From JAHEZL01 sp046074525 (lineage in GTDB: Bacteria; Bacteroidota; Bacteroidia; Flavobacteriales_C; GCA-002722245), in contig JBJTOK010000033.1 in the NCBI GenBank assembly GCA_046074525.1, forward strand, positions 31,509-95,508: a stretch of DNA of 64,000 bases, written 5' to 3'. A program made the position numbers and the translations under genes. This document shows positions 8,001 through 16,587 of the stretch, piece after piece; positions within the stretch are counted from its first letter, which is position 1, and the number at the start of each line of letters is the position of its first letter. Under the pieces are notes generated by a model. It was not told the DNA's origin. It ran no database searches and worked only from the letters and a program-made list of their open reading frames with translations.

Positions 8001-11000
8001 CCTTGATTTGCGCAAGAATAGCCTGTTGTGTTCTAAGCAATTCCAGTTCTCGTCGGTAAGCTTCGTTGATGAAAGAAACCTTTTCCTTGAAGTCCTTTGC
8101 CGACTTCACTTTTTCCCTCACCACCAAAGCTGCAATCCAGTTGTTACCAATGTCGGTGAGCTTGCTTTCAGGAACCTGTACTTTTTTATCCGCAACAGCT
8201 CTCTTGATGATTTCAGCATTATAATCGTATTCGGCGCGGTTGGCAAAGAAATAATTTTCAGAAGCCTGTACCTGCCTCTCCTGCGATTGCCGCTGAAGAT
8301 CCTGAGCTTCTTTATCAAGTTTTTTCTTATCGCCCTTTTTATCGGTCGCAGCTGCTGCCTCCTGCTTCGCTTTCGCATTGAGATATAAAGATAGCGCCTG
8401 ATTTTCGGAAGTCCGGGCATTGCTGAGATTGGCTTTTACAGTGTTGCTCGGACCGTACGCGAAACTGGTATCGGTCTTGATTCCAAAAGCACTTAAAGCA
8501 GCGAGAGAAACATCATCCTCTGTGGCTTTCTCAGGTTGGAAATCTTTTTTCAATTCAAAATTGTTGGTCACCGATACCACATTTTTGCTGATGGTATCCA
8601 CAGGAGTTTTAACGGTGGTAACATTGGTATCGATTGGTGTCTTCAGGTTGGTATTCTTATCAGCTATCTGGACTTCCTCTTTAACAGGCGTTGCAATTGT
8701 TCCTGTCTTAGAAAAATTTTCCAACGCTGCACTTTGCTGCTCATTGAGTTTATTGGTCACTGCAATATCCTCCGGGTTCAGCTTATCTTTCTCCTTAATG
8801 TTAGTGGCAATTTCAAGATGATCCTTAACCTCTAATTTTTTCTTTTCTTCTTCTTTAATGAGAACATCTATCTTTTTCTGCATATCTTTCTTCTCGCCTT
8901 TAGACGCTGCTGCCATTGCATTTTCCAATGCTTTCTTCTCCTCTTCCAACTTCACGAGCTGCTCCATAGCTGTCTGGGCTTTCAGCATTTCGCTGTTGTA
9001 TTGCTCAGCCGATTTTTGTTTGTTGCTGTTGATCAACGTGTTCCCCTGGTTAACAGCAATGGTTTTGGTAGCAGTATCCTTAGACTGCGCTTGATCTTTT
9101 TGCTGGGAGGCAACAAGATTCTTTAAAACCTCCTCCTCAGCCTTTTTCTTTTCTTCAGCCTTGCGCTCAGAAGGATCCTGAGCTTTAACTGTATTTACCT
9201 GCTGCTGTAAACCCTGTATTGTTTTTGTATCAGGAATTGGATCTGTATCCGTTTTGATAGCCAGTAGCTCAGCCTCTGCAATCACCCGCTCCGCATTTTT
9301 CTTAGCAAGATCCTGCTTCAACTCATCAATCTGCAGCTTGAATTCCTGCTGTAATTCCTTGTTCTTGGTAGCTGCCAGCTGTTGTTCCAACTGCTTTTGT
9401 TCGTTTTCAAGACTCTTGAGATCAGCATTGATTTCCTGTACAAAAGCATCAGCAGCCTTTTGCTCCGAGTCCCTGCTCACAAGGGTTTTGGTATAAGCCT
9501 CCTCTATACTGATCTGATCTGCTGCCCTGTTGCGCTCCTGAATCTCATCCAGCTTTTGTTTTTGCTGTTCCAGCTTGGCAATGGCCTGATCGGTATTTTT
9601 TGCATCGGTTGCTTCCTTAATAATTTCCGCATACTGGTTGGCAGCAACATATTCCTCTTTCTTGTTTTTTGCTTCCTCTTTTTTCGCTTCGGCATAATGC
9701 GTGGTAATAGCAGCCTCTCTGGTCTTCTTCCTCAATACTTTTCCTTTCTGGTCGATTTCCTGTTGTATTTTTTGCTTCTCTTCAGGAGTGGCCGCCTGGG
9801 TGAGTTTCTGACTCAAGTCTATAAGTTCTTTCTTCTCGGCAGCAGCTTCTTCTTTCTTTATGTTGGCCACATAAGCAGCAGCTTCGGCATCGTCCTGTAG
9901 GGCATTGTATTCTTTTTCCAGCTCACGGGCATCTTTAAATGCTTCCTCAACAAATGCGCCGTTAGAGGTTTCAATCTTGACCTCCCCTTTTGGGGATTCT
10001 GTTTTAGGATCATGTTTGGCCAGAGGTTCCTCTTCTATTTTTTCTTTTACAGGCTGGGTATTGAAGGCTATGTCTTTATCGGAATTCACATCCAGATCCG
10101 CACTCTTCTTATAAGCCTGATTGAAAGCTATATCATCAACAACCACCTGCCTTTGATTGTCAACCAGCATTTGCTCCTGTGGAGTAATTTTCAAGCTAAT
10201 TTTCTGATTGATCACCAAGGCCTCTTTCTTTTCAGGTACACTTACAATTTCCTCCATGGTATTCAAGCCTGTAGCCGCCACTTTAAAACTGTATTGCTTT
10301 CCGGAAGGAAGCGTCATAGAATAAGCTCCTGTTTTCTCATTGGATTTAAACACACCTACCACTATACCTGTTTCCATATCAGTGACAGTGATCGTCGCTC
10401 CTTTTTGCTTAGTATTCTCTATTGCTATCTCGCCTTTGATGACTGTATTGTCCTGGTGTTCTTTATTAGGAATAATTTTGTACACCGTAATTTCATCCTT
10501 GGTGTTGGCACGCGAAGAAGCAAAATAGGCCACATTTTCGTTCATGTCGGTGATATACAAAATATCATCATCGGGTGAATTCACAGCAAAACCAAGATTC
10601 ACCGGCTCTTTCCACAGATTGGTCTCTGTATCCAACTCACTCTTGAAAATATCGTAGCCCCCAATGCTGTTGTGCCCTTGTGAAGCGAAATACAATATTC
10701 GGCCGTTGGGATGCAGATAAGGATAATCCTCATCCAGTGAAGTATTAATAAGTGGTCCGAGTGTCATCGGCTGACTCCAGGTGCCATCAGCAAAATGCAC
10801 CATCTTGAAAAGATCCCTGCCGTTTTCACCTTTTTCACCATAGCTGGAAAAATATACTTCAGAAAGCGCGGGATTATGCACAATAAGCGAATACTCCTTA
10901 TTCTTTTTATCGAGCTTGGTCCTGAACTCATCCGTTTTCACCAAAATCTTCCTGTCGAATTCATTGAGTTGATAAGCCCTGAAAAACTCCTGGCGGCTGA

Positions 11001-11511
11001 TGTCCTTTTTACTCAATACATGTATGGACTGAATATCCTGGATCATTACCTTTCCTTCTTCGCATTGCTTGATGAAAAGAGAAACATCATTTTCCTGAAC
11101 TGTTTTCGGCTTGGCTTTAACCTTGAAATCCTTATAAGCTTTGATAGCCTCCTTGAAATAGTAATTGAGATGATAAGCCCTGGCAACATAGTAATAGGCC
11201 ATATCATCAACACCTGGCTTGGAAACTGCGAATTTTAAAAAGCGGAGCGCTTCTTCTTTGTCAGGACTGGCAAAGAGCAGGCATGTACCGTATTTATAAT
11301 TGTAATTGGCATCCTGGGCATGCAAGCTGACCAGCTGCGAATAGTAGTCGAGAGCCTGAGCATATTGCTTTTGTTCAAAAAGCTTGTCGGCTTTCTTGAC
11401 CATATCAGCTTCCGACTCGAAGCCATCGCCACCACCAAAGGAAAATGAAGCTGCAAAAACAAAAACAGCAAAGAGCATCTGACAATATTTACTTATCAGA
11501 CCAGTATCCAT
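5020..11511 (-). CDS. giant periplasmic coiled-coil protein with PorE-like head and three SPOR domains
   Basis: A 2163-residue exported protein. A signal peptide without a lipobox Cys (residues 1-25) precedes TPR-like helices (about 38-135), a PD40/WD40-like propeller (about 205-340, with EVYFSSYGEKGENGRDLF and RILYFASQGHNSIGGYDIF), and a carboxypeptidase-regulatory-like beta domain (about 355-450). Residues 520-1780 are almost wholly charged Ala/Glu/Lys/Gln coiled coil with repeating EKKK..AEEA blocks. Three SPOR-type repeats end the protein (about 1837-1910, 1970-2045, 2075-2163), each opening with YTVQVGAF-like strands and closing with DAFV.AY..G..I. SPOR domains bind septal or denuded peptidoglycan. 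The head order (TPR, propeller, regulatory domain) is that of T9SS protein PorE, whose OmpA-like end is replaced here. Coupled by overlap to clpS. Confidence 0.85.
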   Translation of the reverse strand: MDTGLISKYCQMLFAVFVFAASFSFGGGDGFESEADMVKKADKLFEQKQYAQALDYYSQLVSLHAQDANYNYKYGTCLLFASPDKEEALRFLKFAVSKPGVDDMAYYYVARAYHLNYYFKEAIKAYKDFKVKAKPKTVQENDVSLFIKQCEEGKVMIQDIQSIHVLSKKDISRQEFFRAYQLNEFDRKILVKTDEFRTKLDKKNKEYSLIVHNPALSEVYFSSYGEKGENGRDLFKMVHFADGTWSQPMTLGPLINTSLDEDYPYLHPNGRILYFASQGHNSIGGYDIFKSELDTETNLWKEPVNLGFAVNSPDDDILYITDMNENVAYFASSRANTKDEITVYKIIPNKEHQDNTVIKGEIAIENTKQKGATITVTDMETGIVVGVFKSNEKTGAYSMTLPSGKQYSFKVAATGLNTMEEIVSVPEKKEALVINQKISLKITPQEQMLVDNQRQVVVDDIAFNQAYKKSADLDVNSDKDIAFNTQPVKEKIEEEPLAKHDPKTESPKGEVKIETSNGAFVEEAFKDARELEKEYNALQDDAEAAAYVANIKKEEAAAEKKELIDLSQKLTQAATPEEKQKIQQEIDQKGKVLRKKTREAAITTHYAEAKKEEAKNKKEEYVAANQYAEIIKEATDAKNTDQAIAKLEQQKQKLDEIQERNRAADQISIEEAYTKTLVSRDSEQKAADAFVQEINADLKSLENEQKQLEQQLAATKNKELQQEFKLQIDELKQDLAKKNAERVIAEAELLAIKTDTDPIPDTKTIQGLQQQVNTVKAQDPSERKAEEKKKAEEEVLKNLVASQQKDQAQSKDTATKTIAVNQGNTLINSNKQKSAEQYNSEMLKAQTAMEQLVKLEEEKKALENAMAAASKGEKKDMQKKIDVLIKEEEKKKLEVKDHLEIATNIKEKDKLNPEDIAVTNKLNEQQSAALENFSKTGTIATPVKEEVQIADKNTNLKTPIDTNVTTVKTPVDTISKNVVSVTNNFELKKDFQPEKATEDDVSLAALSAFGIKTDTSFAYGPSNTVKANLSNARTSENQALSLYLNAKAKQEAAAATDKKGDKKKLDKEAQDLQRQSQERQVQASENYFFANRAEYDYNAEIIKRAVADKKVQVPESKLTDIGNNWIAALVVREKVKSAKDFKEKVSFINEAYRRELELLRTQQAILAQIKDIKEMQQQVAASEKKIGGDTAAVKSSTDQIVNSTLPKTEQQLKQEKVHTLEEAYGVKKNSDYTYSKDVAVQNLIKEISALEDSAVTKYREAVALEVQAQTAKKSEAKKLKKQAVKLKRLGRIKEKEALAKQGELHEKEKEVNKEKIKQAFTKKKITISEKQKEDIKQVDEIFAESKKLREQAKKAKSATEQINLYNEAYAKEIQALEKQEAVLNGGTREELAAAEQKRLEEEKIAQEKQKELDRQKAEANKVIARQNAMDSLAQAKVAELQAQAEKEKNPKKKKELLAQSKEYELAADKGKNEALQKELKDDQLAYENKKSQSAELLKDKSPEQQKTIASMQNTADSLMKQATLSKARALSAADPLEARTAIVKANEQQNQALALQEKMKTVKDVPVETAKPADKNVAANNDTKKDQATGTDTPKDKTGTGDVAVNTAKKREEATKQYNQLLDEAKKTEKEIAAEVDKYTELKKEAKTYQQQSENTLAQAEGKVNEQEVQKLLNEAARLKKLADQKEEQALQSSQLIDNSRLEAQAKRKEAQLYMESLDPKVAQEVKKKAVDDNKKTDVFVDYKEKAQKEVVAAAKNTKPVDNNKGQQNNNNNNQTHSTINPDDKTIVKVDVEKAKIFGEKQSVEDAVLKDKFEISNTIVYSADKPIPIDAKLPEGLIYTVQVGAFKNPIPQDLFKGISPVNGEQTKLGFIRYTAGTFRSFKAASIARDKIRQMGYQDAFVVPFYNGQRISMEQAGQITEKASQPQQNALQAIEAREVDAINKVEVKNPVTANPQVTVNEAKSTAVNTAETFYTVQICVVSKPIAAGGPYDLQPLNVEKTPAGLYRYTTGKYKTFEEANARKAEINAAGIKDAFVTAYRGGQRISVADAQNGTVTITTNTGNPLTVTNTPSAAGIVFKVQIGAYRNEVPVETTTLFFKLPAKVEYYKDADGVTIFTVGEFTNPDDARKLKDQVIASGLKDAFMVAYQSKEKIAVDKALQLIKK

Positions 11512-11623
11512 TTATAGCAAATCAGTTTCAAATTCAGTGCTTCTAACGAAACAGACACGATAAAGTTAACAATTTTAGAAAGCGCAAAAAGGCTAAATAA
11601 CAGAGGATACTAACAAATGAACG

Positions 11624-12256
11624 TTAAGTTCTCTTCTTTATTAGGTAGGTTTTATTCTCTGAGCCTTGAATGAGGCGGGTTATATTCTTTTGATGAGTCA
11701 CCAGTACGAGCACCGCAATTATGGCAGAGAAAAGCCTCAAAGAATCAGCCTCCGTTTCAAAAACAAAATTCACAAAAATAGGAAACGCTATACCAGCAAG
11801 CATAGACCCCAGTGATACATATTTACTGATTATCAGCACCACAAGGAAAATACATAGCGACGCAAGGGCTGCCATTGGTAAAATAGCAAAAATAATCCCT
11901 AAAAGAGTGGCTATACCTTTCCCTCCGCGGAAAGCAGCAAACACCGGGAAAATATGCCCGAGTAAAGCGGCTATACCAAAAGCCAGCTGAAGATTAATAT
12001 AAGGAATGGAATCAACAGCATAACTCGACTGGAAGTACACCATCTTCACTGCAAAATACCCTTTTAGGATATCGATGGCCAAAACAGGAATTCCAGCTTT
12101 TTTACCCAGCACTCTGAAGGTATTTGTAGCACCTGCATTCCCCGAACCATACTCCCTTACATCAATACCATAAAAATACTTCCCTATCCACACAGCAGTA
12201 GGGATAGAACCGATAAGGTAGGCACCAAGCAATAAAACTATATTGGTTAAGGTCAT
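11624..12256 (-). CDS. plsY: glycerol-3-phosphate acyltransferase PlsY
   Basis: An inner-membrane enzyme of about 210 residues that transfers the acyl group of acyl-phosphate to glycerol-3-phosphate, the first step of phospholipid synthesis. Its five membrane helices carry the three PlsY motifs: GSIPTAVWIGK with GSGNAGATNTFR in the first loop, the GHIFPVFAAFRGGKGIAT block, and the late SLGSMLAGIAFP segment. The reading frame extends upstream to an ATG at 12286 and a TTG at 12295, but the ATG at 12256 (MTLTNIVLLLGAYLIGS) gives the usual family start. It lies downstream of typA, separated by a terminator, so it probably has its own promoter. Confidence 0.93.
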   Translation of the reverse strand: MTLTNIVLLLGAYLIGSIPTAVWIGKYFYGIDVREYGSGNAGATNTFRVLGKKAGIPVLAIDILKGYFAVKMVYFQSSYAVDSIPYINLQLAFGIAALLGHIFPVFAAFRGGKGIATLLGIIFAILPMAALASLCIFLVVLIISKYVSLGSMLAGIAFPIFVNFVFETEADSLRLFSAIIAVLVLVTHQKNITRLIQGSENKTYLIKKRT

Positions 12257-12354
12257 TAGTAACTTTGTGGGCAGCAAGGTAGCCATTAAGACCAACTCTA
12301 CAAACTAACCCGGTTTTAAAAAATCAACAATGGATATGTTGAAAAATTACTCCA

Positions 12355-12379
12355 TAAAAAAGGGCCTTTCGGCCCTTTT
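12355..12379 (-). terminator. intrinsic terminator after typA
   Basis: Stem AAGGGCC/GGCCCTT (12360-12366 with 12371-12377), loop of four, with the A-tract at 12355-12361 giving a U-tract in the leftward transcript. Confidence 0.9.
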
Positions 12380-12385
12380 CTCTTA

Positions 12386-14185
12386 TTATCCTTTACCACC
12401 TCTCTTACGATCAGTTTCCTTCAGCAGGATTTTTCTCAATCGAATTGACGTAGGCGTTAATTCCACGTATTCATCCGACTGGATATATTCTAATGCCTCT
12501 TCCAGAGAGTGTTTGATAGGAGGAATTACTCTTGCCTTATCATCAGAACCCGCAGCACGGAAGTTGGTCAGCTGTTTTGATTTGGTCACGTTCACACAAA
12601 GATCTCCTTCTTTACTGTGTTCGCCAATTACCTGACCTTCATATACCTCTTCACCTGAATTGATGAAGAACTTACCTCTGTCTTGTAATTTATCAATAGA
12701 ATAAGCAAACGAAGTTCCCTGCTCCAAAGAGATCATAGATCCATTTTGTCTTTCCGGAATATCTCCTTTCCATGGCTCATAACCTTTCAAACGGTGCGCC
12801 ATGATAGCCTCACCTGCAGTAGCGGTCAGCATGCTGCTTCTCAAACCAATAATACCTCTGGAAGGAATATTGAACTCGAGTTTTACACGTGATCCGATTG
12901 GCTGCATGCTCAGCATTTCACCTTTACGACGAGTTACCATATCGATTACAGTACCGGAAGACTCAGAAGGAACATCTACTGTTAAGGCTTCTACAGGCTC
13001 TGATTTAACACCATCAATGGTTTTGATCAATACCTGCGGCTGTCCAACCTGTAATTCATAACCTTCACGACGCATCTCCTCAATAAGGATGGACAAGTGC
13101 AATACGCCTCGTCCGTAAACCAGGAAGCTATCTGCAGAACCCGTGGATTCCATTCTCATAGCCAGGTTTTTCTCTAATTCTTTTTCCAGTCTCTCACGGA
13201 TGTGGCGGGAAGTTACAAACTTGCCTTCACGGCCGAAGAACGGCGAGTTGTTAATAGAAAACAACATACTCATTGTAGGCTCGTCGATGGAAATTGGCGG
13301 CATTGCTTCCGGGTTTTCAATATCGGCAACAGTATCACCAATCTCGAAATCTTCCAAACCAACGATGGCACAAATTTCACCTGCCTCTACCTTATCTACT
13401 TTCACTTTACCCAATCCTTCAAACACCATCAATTCCTTGATGCGCATTTTAACATGCTTGCCATCTCTCTTAATCAGCACGATCTGCTGGTTAGGCACCA
13501 ACGTTCCGCGGAACAAACGACCGATAGCGATTCGACCTACGAAAGAAGAGAAATCCAATGCAGTAATCTGCAACTGAGTACCAACTCCTCCACCTACTTT
13601 AGGCTCAGGGATATGTTCAATGATTTTATCTAAAAGGATATTGATATTGTCGGTTTTGTTTTCCCAGTGGTCGCTCATCCAGCCCATTTTTGCAGCCCCA
13701 TACACTACCGGGTAATCCAATTGATCTTCATTAGCATCTAATTCAAACATCAGGTCGAAAACCTTTTCATTGGTCAGTTCAGGATCACAATTTTCCTTAT
13801 CTACCTTGTTTACCACAACGATAGGCTTCAATCCCAACTGCAAAGCTTTCTGCAATACGAAACGGGTTTGCGGCATCGGTCCTTCAAAGGCATCTACCAG
13901 CAAAAGAACTCCGTCGGTCATTTTCAATACACGCTCTACCTCTCCACCAAAGTCACTGTGACCAGGGGTATCGATAATATTGATTTTGTAATCTTTATAG
14001 GTTACCGAAGCATTTTTTGAACGAATGGTAATCCCTCTCTCACGCTCCAGTTCATTGGAGTCCATGATCAATTCGCCTGATTCCTTATGTTCTGAAAAGA
14101 GTTTTCCGGAAGCTAAAATTTTATCTACCAGGGTAGTTTTACCGTGGTCAACGTGTGCAATAATCGCGATGTTTCTGATCTTCAT
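12386..14185 (-). CDS. typA: translational GTPase TypA/BipA
   Basis: A 599-residue ribosome-associated GTPase of the EF-G/LepA superfamily that supports 50S assembly and stress or cold adaptation. The G motifs are complete: AHVDHGKTTLVDKIL (G1), ERERGITIRSKN (G2), DTPGHSDFGGEVER (G3), NKVDKENCDP (G4). Domain II, the two alpha/beta domains and the TypA-specific C-terminal domain follow (SRGIIGLRSSMLTATAGEAI, then QLTNFRAAGSDDKARVIPP). Length is standard. It ends in GGKG. An exact -7 box lies upstream and a terminator directly downstream, so it is likely monocistronic; the divergent neighbour is the RhlE-like helicase, another ribosome-related gene. Confidence 0.98.
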   Translation of the reverse strand: MKIRNIAIIAHVDHGKTTLVDKILASGKLFSEHKESGELIMDSNELERERGITIRSKNASVTYKDYKINIIDTPGHSDFGGEVERVLKMTDGVLLLVDAFEGPMPQTRFVLQKALQLGLKPIVVVNKVDKENCDPELTNEKVFDLMFELDANEDQLDYPVVYGAAKMGWMSDHWENKTDNINILLDKIIEHIPEPKVGGGVGTQLQITALDFSSFVGRIAIGRLFRGTLVPNQQIVLIKRDGKHVKMRIKELMVFEGLGKVKVDKVEAGEICAIVGLEDFEIGDTVADIENPEAMPPISIDEPTMSMLFSINNSPFFGREGKFVTSRHIRERLEKELEKNLAMRMESTGSADSFLVYGRGVLHLSILIEEMRREGYELQVGQPQVLIKTIDGVKSEPVEALTVDVPSESSGTVIDMVTRRKGEMLSMQPIGSRVKLEFNIPSRGIIGLRSSMLTATAGEAIMAHRLKGYEPWKGDIPERQNGSMISLEQGTSFAYSIDKLQDRGKFFINSGEEVYEGQVIGEHSKEGDLCVNVTKSKQLTNFRAAGSDDKARVIPPIKHSLEEALEYIQSDEYVELTPTSIRLRKILLKETDRKRGGKG

Positions 14186-14213
14186 ATATTTGCTTTTGTG
14201 CTTTTAAGGGCGC

Positions 14214-14221
14214 AAAGATAG
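14214..14221 (-). promoter_or_regulatory. -7 box for typA
   Basis: Leftward TATCTTTG is an exact match to TAnnTTTG, about 28 bases before the start codon; a CTTG lies 18 bases further upstream as a possible -33 element. Confidence 0.6.
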
Positions 14222-14272
14222 GAAAAGACTTCAAGGTTCAAGCATAAAACCAAAAGTTAACGAAAGCTTTAC

Positions 14273-14280
14273 TATCTTCG
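14273..14280 (+). promoter_or_regulatory. -7 box for the RhlE-like helicase gene
   Basis: TATCTTCG, one mismatch from TAnnTTTG, about 71 bases before the ATG; no clear -33 element. Confidence 0.45.
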
Positions 14281-14351
14281 CAGCGAATACTTCCGGGATT
14301 ATCTTCTCCATACCCTATGTTGGTTCAATATATATTCACAAAAAACAATTT

Positions 14352-15593
14352 ATGACATTCAACGACTTAAAGCTCATTGAGCCTATATTACAAGCATTGC
14401 AAACAGAAGGCTATACACAGCCTACCCCCATACAGGCCAAAGCCATTCCTATTATTCTGGAAAAGAAGGATCTTCTGGGCTGTGCACAAACCGGGACAGG
14501 AAAAACAGCGGCCTTCGCCCTTCCTACTTTACAATTGCTTAATGAAACACCGCAAGAGAGCGGACAAAGAAAAATACGCGCATTGGTACTCACTCCTACC
14601 CGCGAGCTGGCCATCCAAATCAGCGACAGTTTTGCTGCTTATGGTGCCAACCTCAATTTAAAACAAATGGTGATTTTTGGTGGCGTATCCCAGCAAAACC
14701 AGGTGCGCGACCTGAAGGCAGGCGTAGACATTTTAATAGCTACCCCTGGCCGACTCCTCGATTTGATGAATCAACGTTGGGTAAAACTCAACGACATTAA
14801 CTTTTTCGTATTGGACGAAGCCGACAGGATGCTTGATATGGGCTTTATCAACGATGTGAAAAAAGTGATCAGTCATTTGCCGCAAAAACGACAAACACTC
14901 TTTTTCTCGGCTACGATGCCTCCCGAAATCCAGAGACTGGCAAATACTATATTGGTTAATCCTACCACAGTTGAAGTGACTCCTGTTTCATCTACCGCTG
15001 AAAAAATCACACAAAGTGTGTATTTCGTGGATAAAGGCGAAAAAAAGAATTTGCTGAAGCATATTTTGCAGGATACTTCTATAGCCACTGCCCTGGTTTT
15101 CACCCGCACGAAACACGGCGCCGACAAAGTGGTGCGAGATCTTAACAAATCGGGCATTAAAGCCGAAGCCATCCATGGCAACAAATCGCAAAATGCCCGT
15201 CAGCGTGCGCTCTCCAACTTCAAGGAAGGAAAAATCCGCGCTCTGGTAGCCACCGATATTGCCGCAAGAGGAATTGATATTGATGAACTCTCGCATGTGA
15301 TCAATTTTGATTTGCCCAATGTTCCCGAGACTTATGTCCACCGCATTGGCCGGACCGGCCGAGCCGGACTGAGTGGCGTTGCTTTTTCGTTTTGCGATGC
15401 GGAGGAAAGATCTTACTTGAAAGACATCAATAAGTTAATCGGAAAAACAATTCCTGTAGTGGAAGAACATCCCTTTCCAGCAGGGAACGCTCCCGCAGTA
15501 GCTCCTGCTGAAAACAACAACCGATCTCAAAAACCAGGAGAAAACAAACCACGACGCGACAATAAACGCAGATGGTGGGGGAAGAAAAAGTGA
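14352..15593 (+). CDS. rhlE: DEAD-box RNA helicase, RhlE-like
   Basis: A 413-residue ATP-dependent RNA helicase. Both RecA-like domains are complete: Q motif (GYTQPTPIQAKAIP), motif I AQTGTGKT, PTRELA, DEAD at about residue 155 (VLDEADRMLDMGF), SAT, and in the second domain TRTKHGADKV, ATDIAARGIDI and HRIGRTGRAG. A basic, Asn/Arg-rich tail (NKPRRDNKRRWWGKKK) likely gives non-specific RNA binding, as in RhlE proteins involved in ribosome assembly and cold growth. It has its own promoter region, divergent from typA. No hairpin with a T-tract follows; instead a large nested palindromic repeat begins within 31 bases of the stop. Confidence 0.93.
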   Translation: MTFNDLKLIEPILQALQTEGYTQPTPIQAKAIPIILEKKDLLGCAQTGTGKTAAFALPTLQLLNETPQESGQRKIRALVLTPTRELAIQISDSFAAYGANLNLKQMVIFGGVSQQNQVRDLKAGVDILIATPGRLLDLMNQRWVKLNDINFFVLDEADRMLDMGFINDVKKVISHLPQKRQTLFFSATMPPEIQRLANTILVNPTTVEVTPVSSTAEKITQSVYFVDKGEKKNLLKHILQDTSIATALVFTRTKHGADKVVRDLNKSGIKAEAIHGNKSQNARQRALSNFKEGKIRALVATDIAARGIDIDELSHVINFDLPNVPETYVHRIGRTGRAGLSGVAFSFCDAEERSYLKDINKLIGKTIPVVEEHPFPAGNAPAVAPAENNNRSQKPGENKPRRDNKRRWWGKKK

Positions 15594-15623
15594 GAGTGAG
15601 TTTTGAGAGTGGTTGCGTGTGCT

Positions 15624-15742
15624 TCCCTCTTGGAGAAGAGGGGTGAGGAAGGCCTTTTGCGCGGAAGCAGGGAGATGGATTAACACACAATCCATCTCCC
15701 TGCCTGCACACTTTCTAACGCACCCCTCTTCTCCAAGAGGGA
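15624..15742. repeat. nested palindromic intergenic repeat, family R1 copy A
   Basis: Two exact 22-bp inverted arms (15624-15645 and 15721-15742, core CCCTCTTGGAGAAGAGGGG) enclose a second exact 15-bp palindrome (15667-15681 with 15689-15703, core CAGGGAGATGGATT). The left arm and its leading sequence recur in degenerate form at 50530-50592. It can fold as a long cruciform or RNA hairpin between two convergent genes. Confidence 0.85.
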
Positions 15743-15761
15743 AACCACACCCTTCAGAAAA

Positions 15762-16388
15762 TTATTTCCCCAACTTCTTCAACAACTTCTCCACTCTCTT
15801 TCGCTTGGTAGCGGAGGTCATCTCTCCAACTCTGCTTTCCAACACCTGCTGCAAAGCCTTTTTCCCCATCGCATCCAACACAGGAAAAACATTTTCGGCA
15901 TAAGTGGGGAATTGATTTTCCGGTGCAGCATTGATAAAATCAATCAACAAAGGAAGCGTAGTTTTACTGTACTTTCTATCGGCCGATAAAATCGTGAGAA
16001 TCTTAGCTGCGTGGTCTTTAGCAATCACCGAATCACCATCGGCGGCTTCCATAATTTCGGGCAAATAATCAAAAATGACCTTTGAATTTTCCGTCACAAT
16101 GGTACTCAACGCCGTCATTCCGCCCCATATCATCCGACCGTTTTTACTTTTAAGCAATCCTAAAAACTCCTTGTGGTAAGGAGCAATCAAAGCCGGCTTT
16201 TCATAACCCGCTTCATATAAAGTTTTAATACAATCAGCCTGTATATCCTTCTTTTTGCTTTTAAGGTTTTCTACCAATTCCTTCACTGCGGCCTTATCGT
16301 TTTTTGCCACAATCCTTTTTGCCAGTTCCTGATTAGGAACCTCATCTCTCCTGCCTAATGCCGAAGCTAATTGATTTAAAACGCTCAT
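15762..16388 (-). CDS. HEAT-like helical repeat protein, function unknown
   Basis: A 208-residue, soluble, all-helical protein without a signal peptide. The middle shows HEAT/ARM-type periodicity (DIQADCIKTLYEAGYEKP, NGRMIWGGMTALSTIV, SVIAKDHAAKILTILS), with about four to five helix pairs, and a very basic end (TKRKRVEKLLKKLGK). Such scaffolds usually bind proteins. I do not recognise an enzymatic motif. It is probably monocistronic: convergent with rhlE across the R1 repeat, and about 94 bases from the next small leftward reading frame. The call of a real gene rests on length, codon pattern and coherent repeat structure. Confidence 0.7.
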   Translation of the reverse strand: MSVLNQLASALGRRDEVPNQELAKRIVAKNDKAAVKELVENLKSKKKDIQADCIKTLYEAGYEKPALIAPYHKEFLGLLKSKNGRMIWGGMTALSTIVTENSKVIFDYLPEIMEAADGDSVIAKDHAAKILTILSADRKYSKTTLPLLIDFINAAPENQFPTYAENVFPVLDAMGKKALQQVLESRVGEMTSATKRKRVEKLLKKLGK

Positions 16389-16587
16389 ACTTTATTTCAA
16401 CACGGTGACTTACTTCTACACTTTTTAATAGCGAAATCACCATCTAAAGGATTAAATAAATGGTAAAATAAATTTTTCATTTCAGCCAACCACTCCATAA
16501 ATAAGCTCATCTTCAGCAGCCAGCGAAAATAAATATGGATCCAAACTAAGCAAGGCATTTATTTTCTTAAGATGATCATCCATAGAT

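Noticed and set aside
7324..8388. 354-codon rightward frame inside the giant SPOR gene
   Set aside because: It is the antisense shadow of the Lys/Glu/Ala-rich coiled coil; the translation is a Phe/Leu/Ser-rich string with no domain. Other antisense frames across 5.2-11.3 kb were dropped for the same reason.
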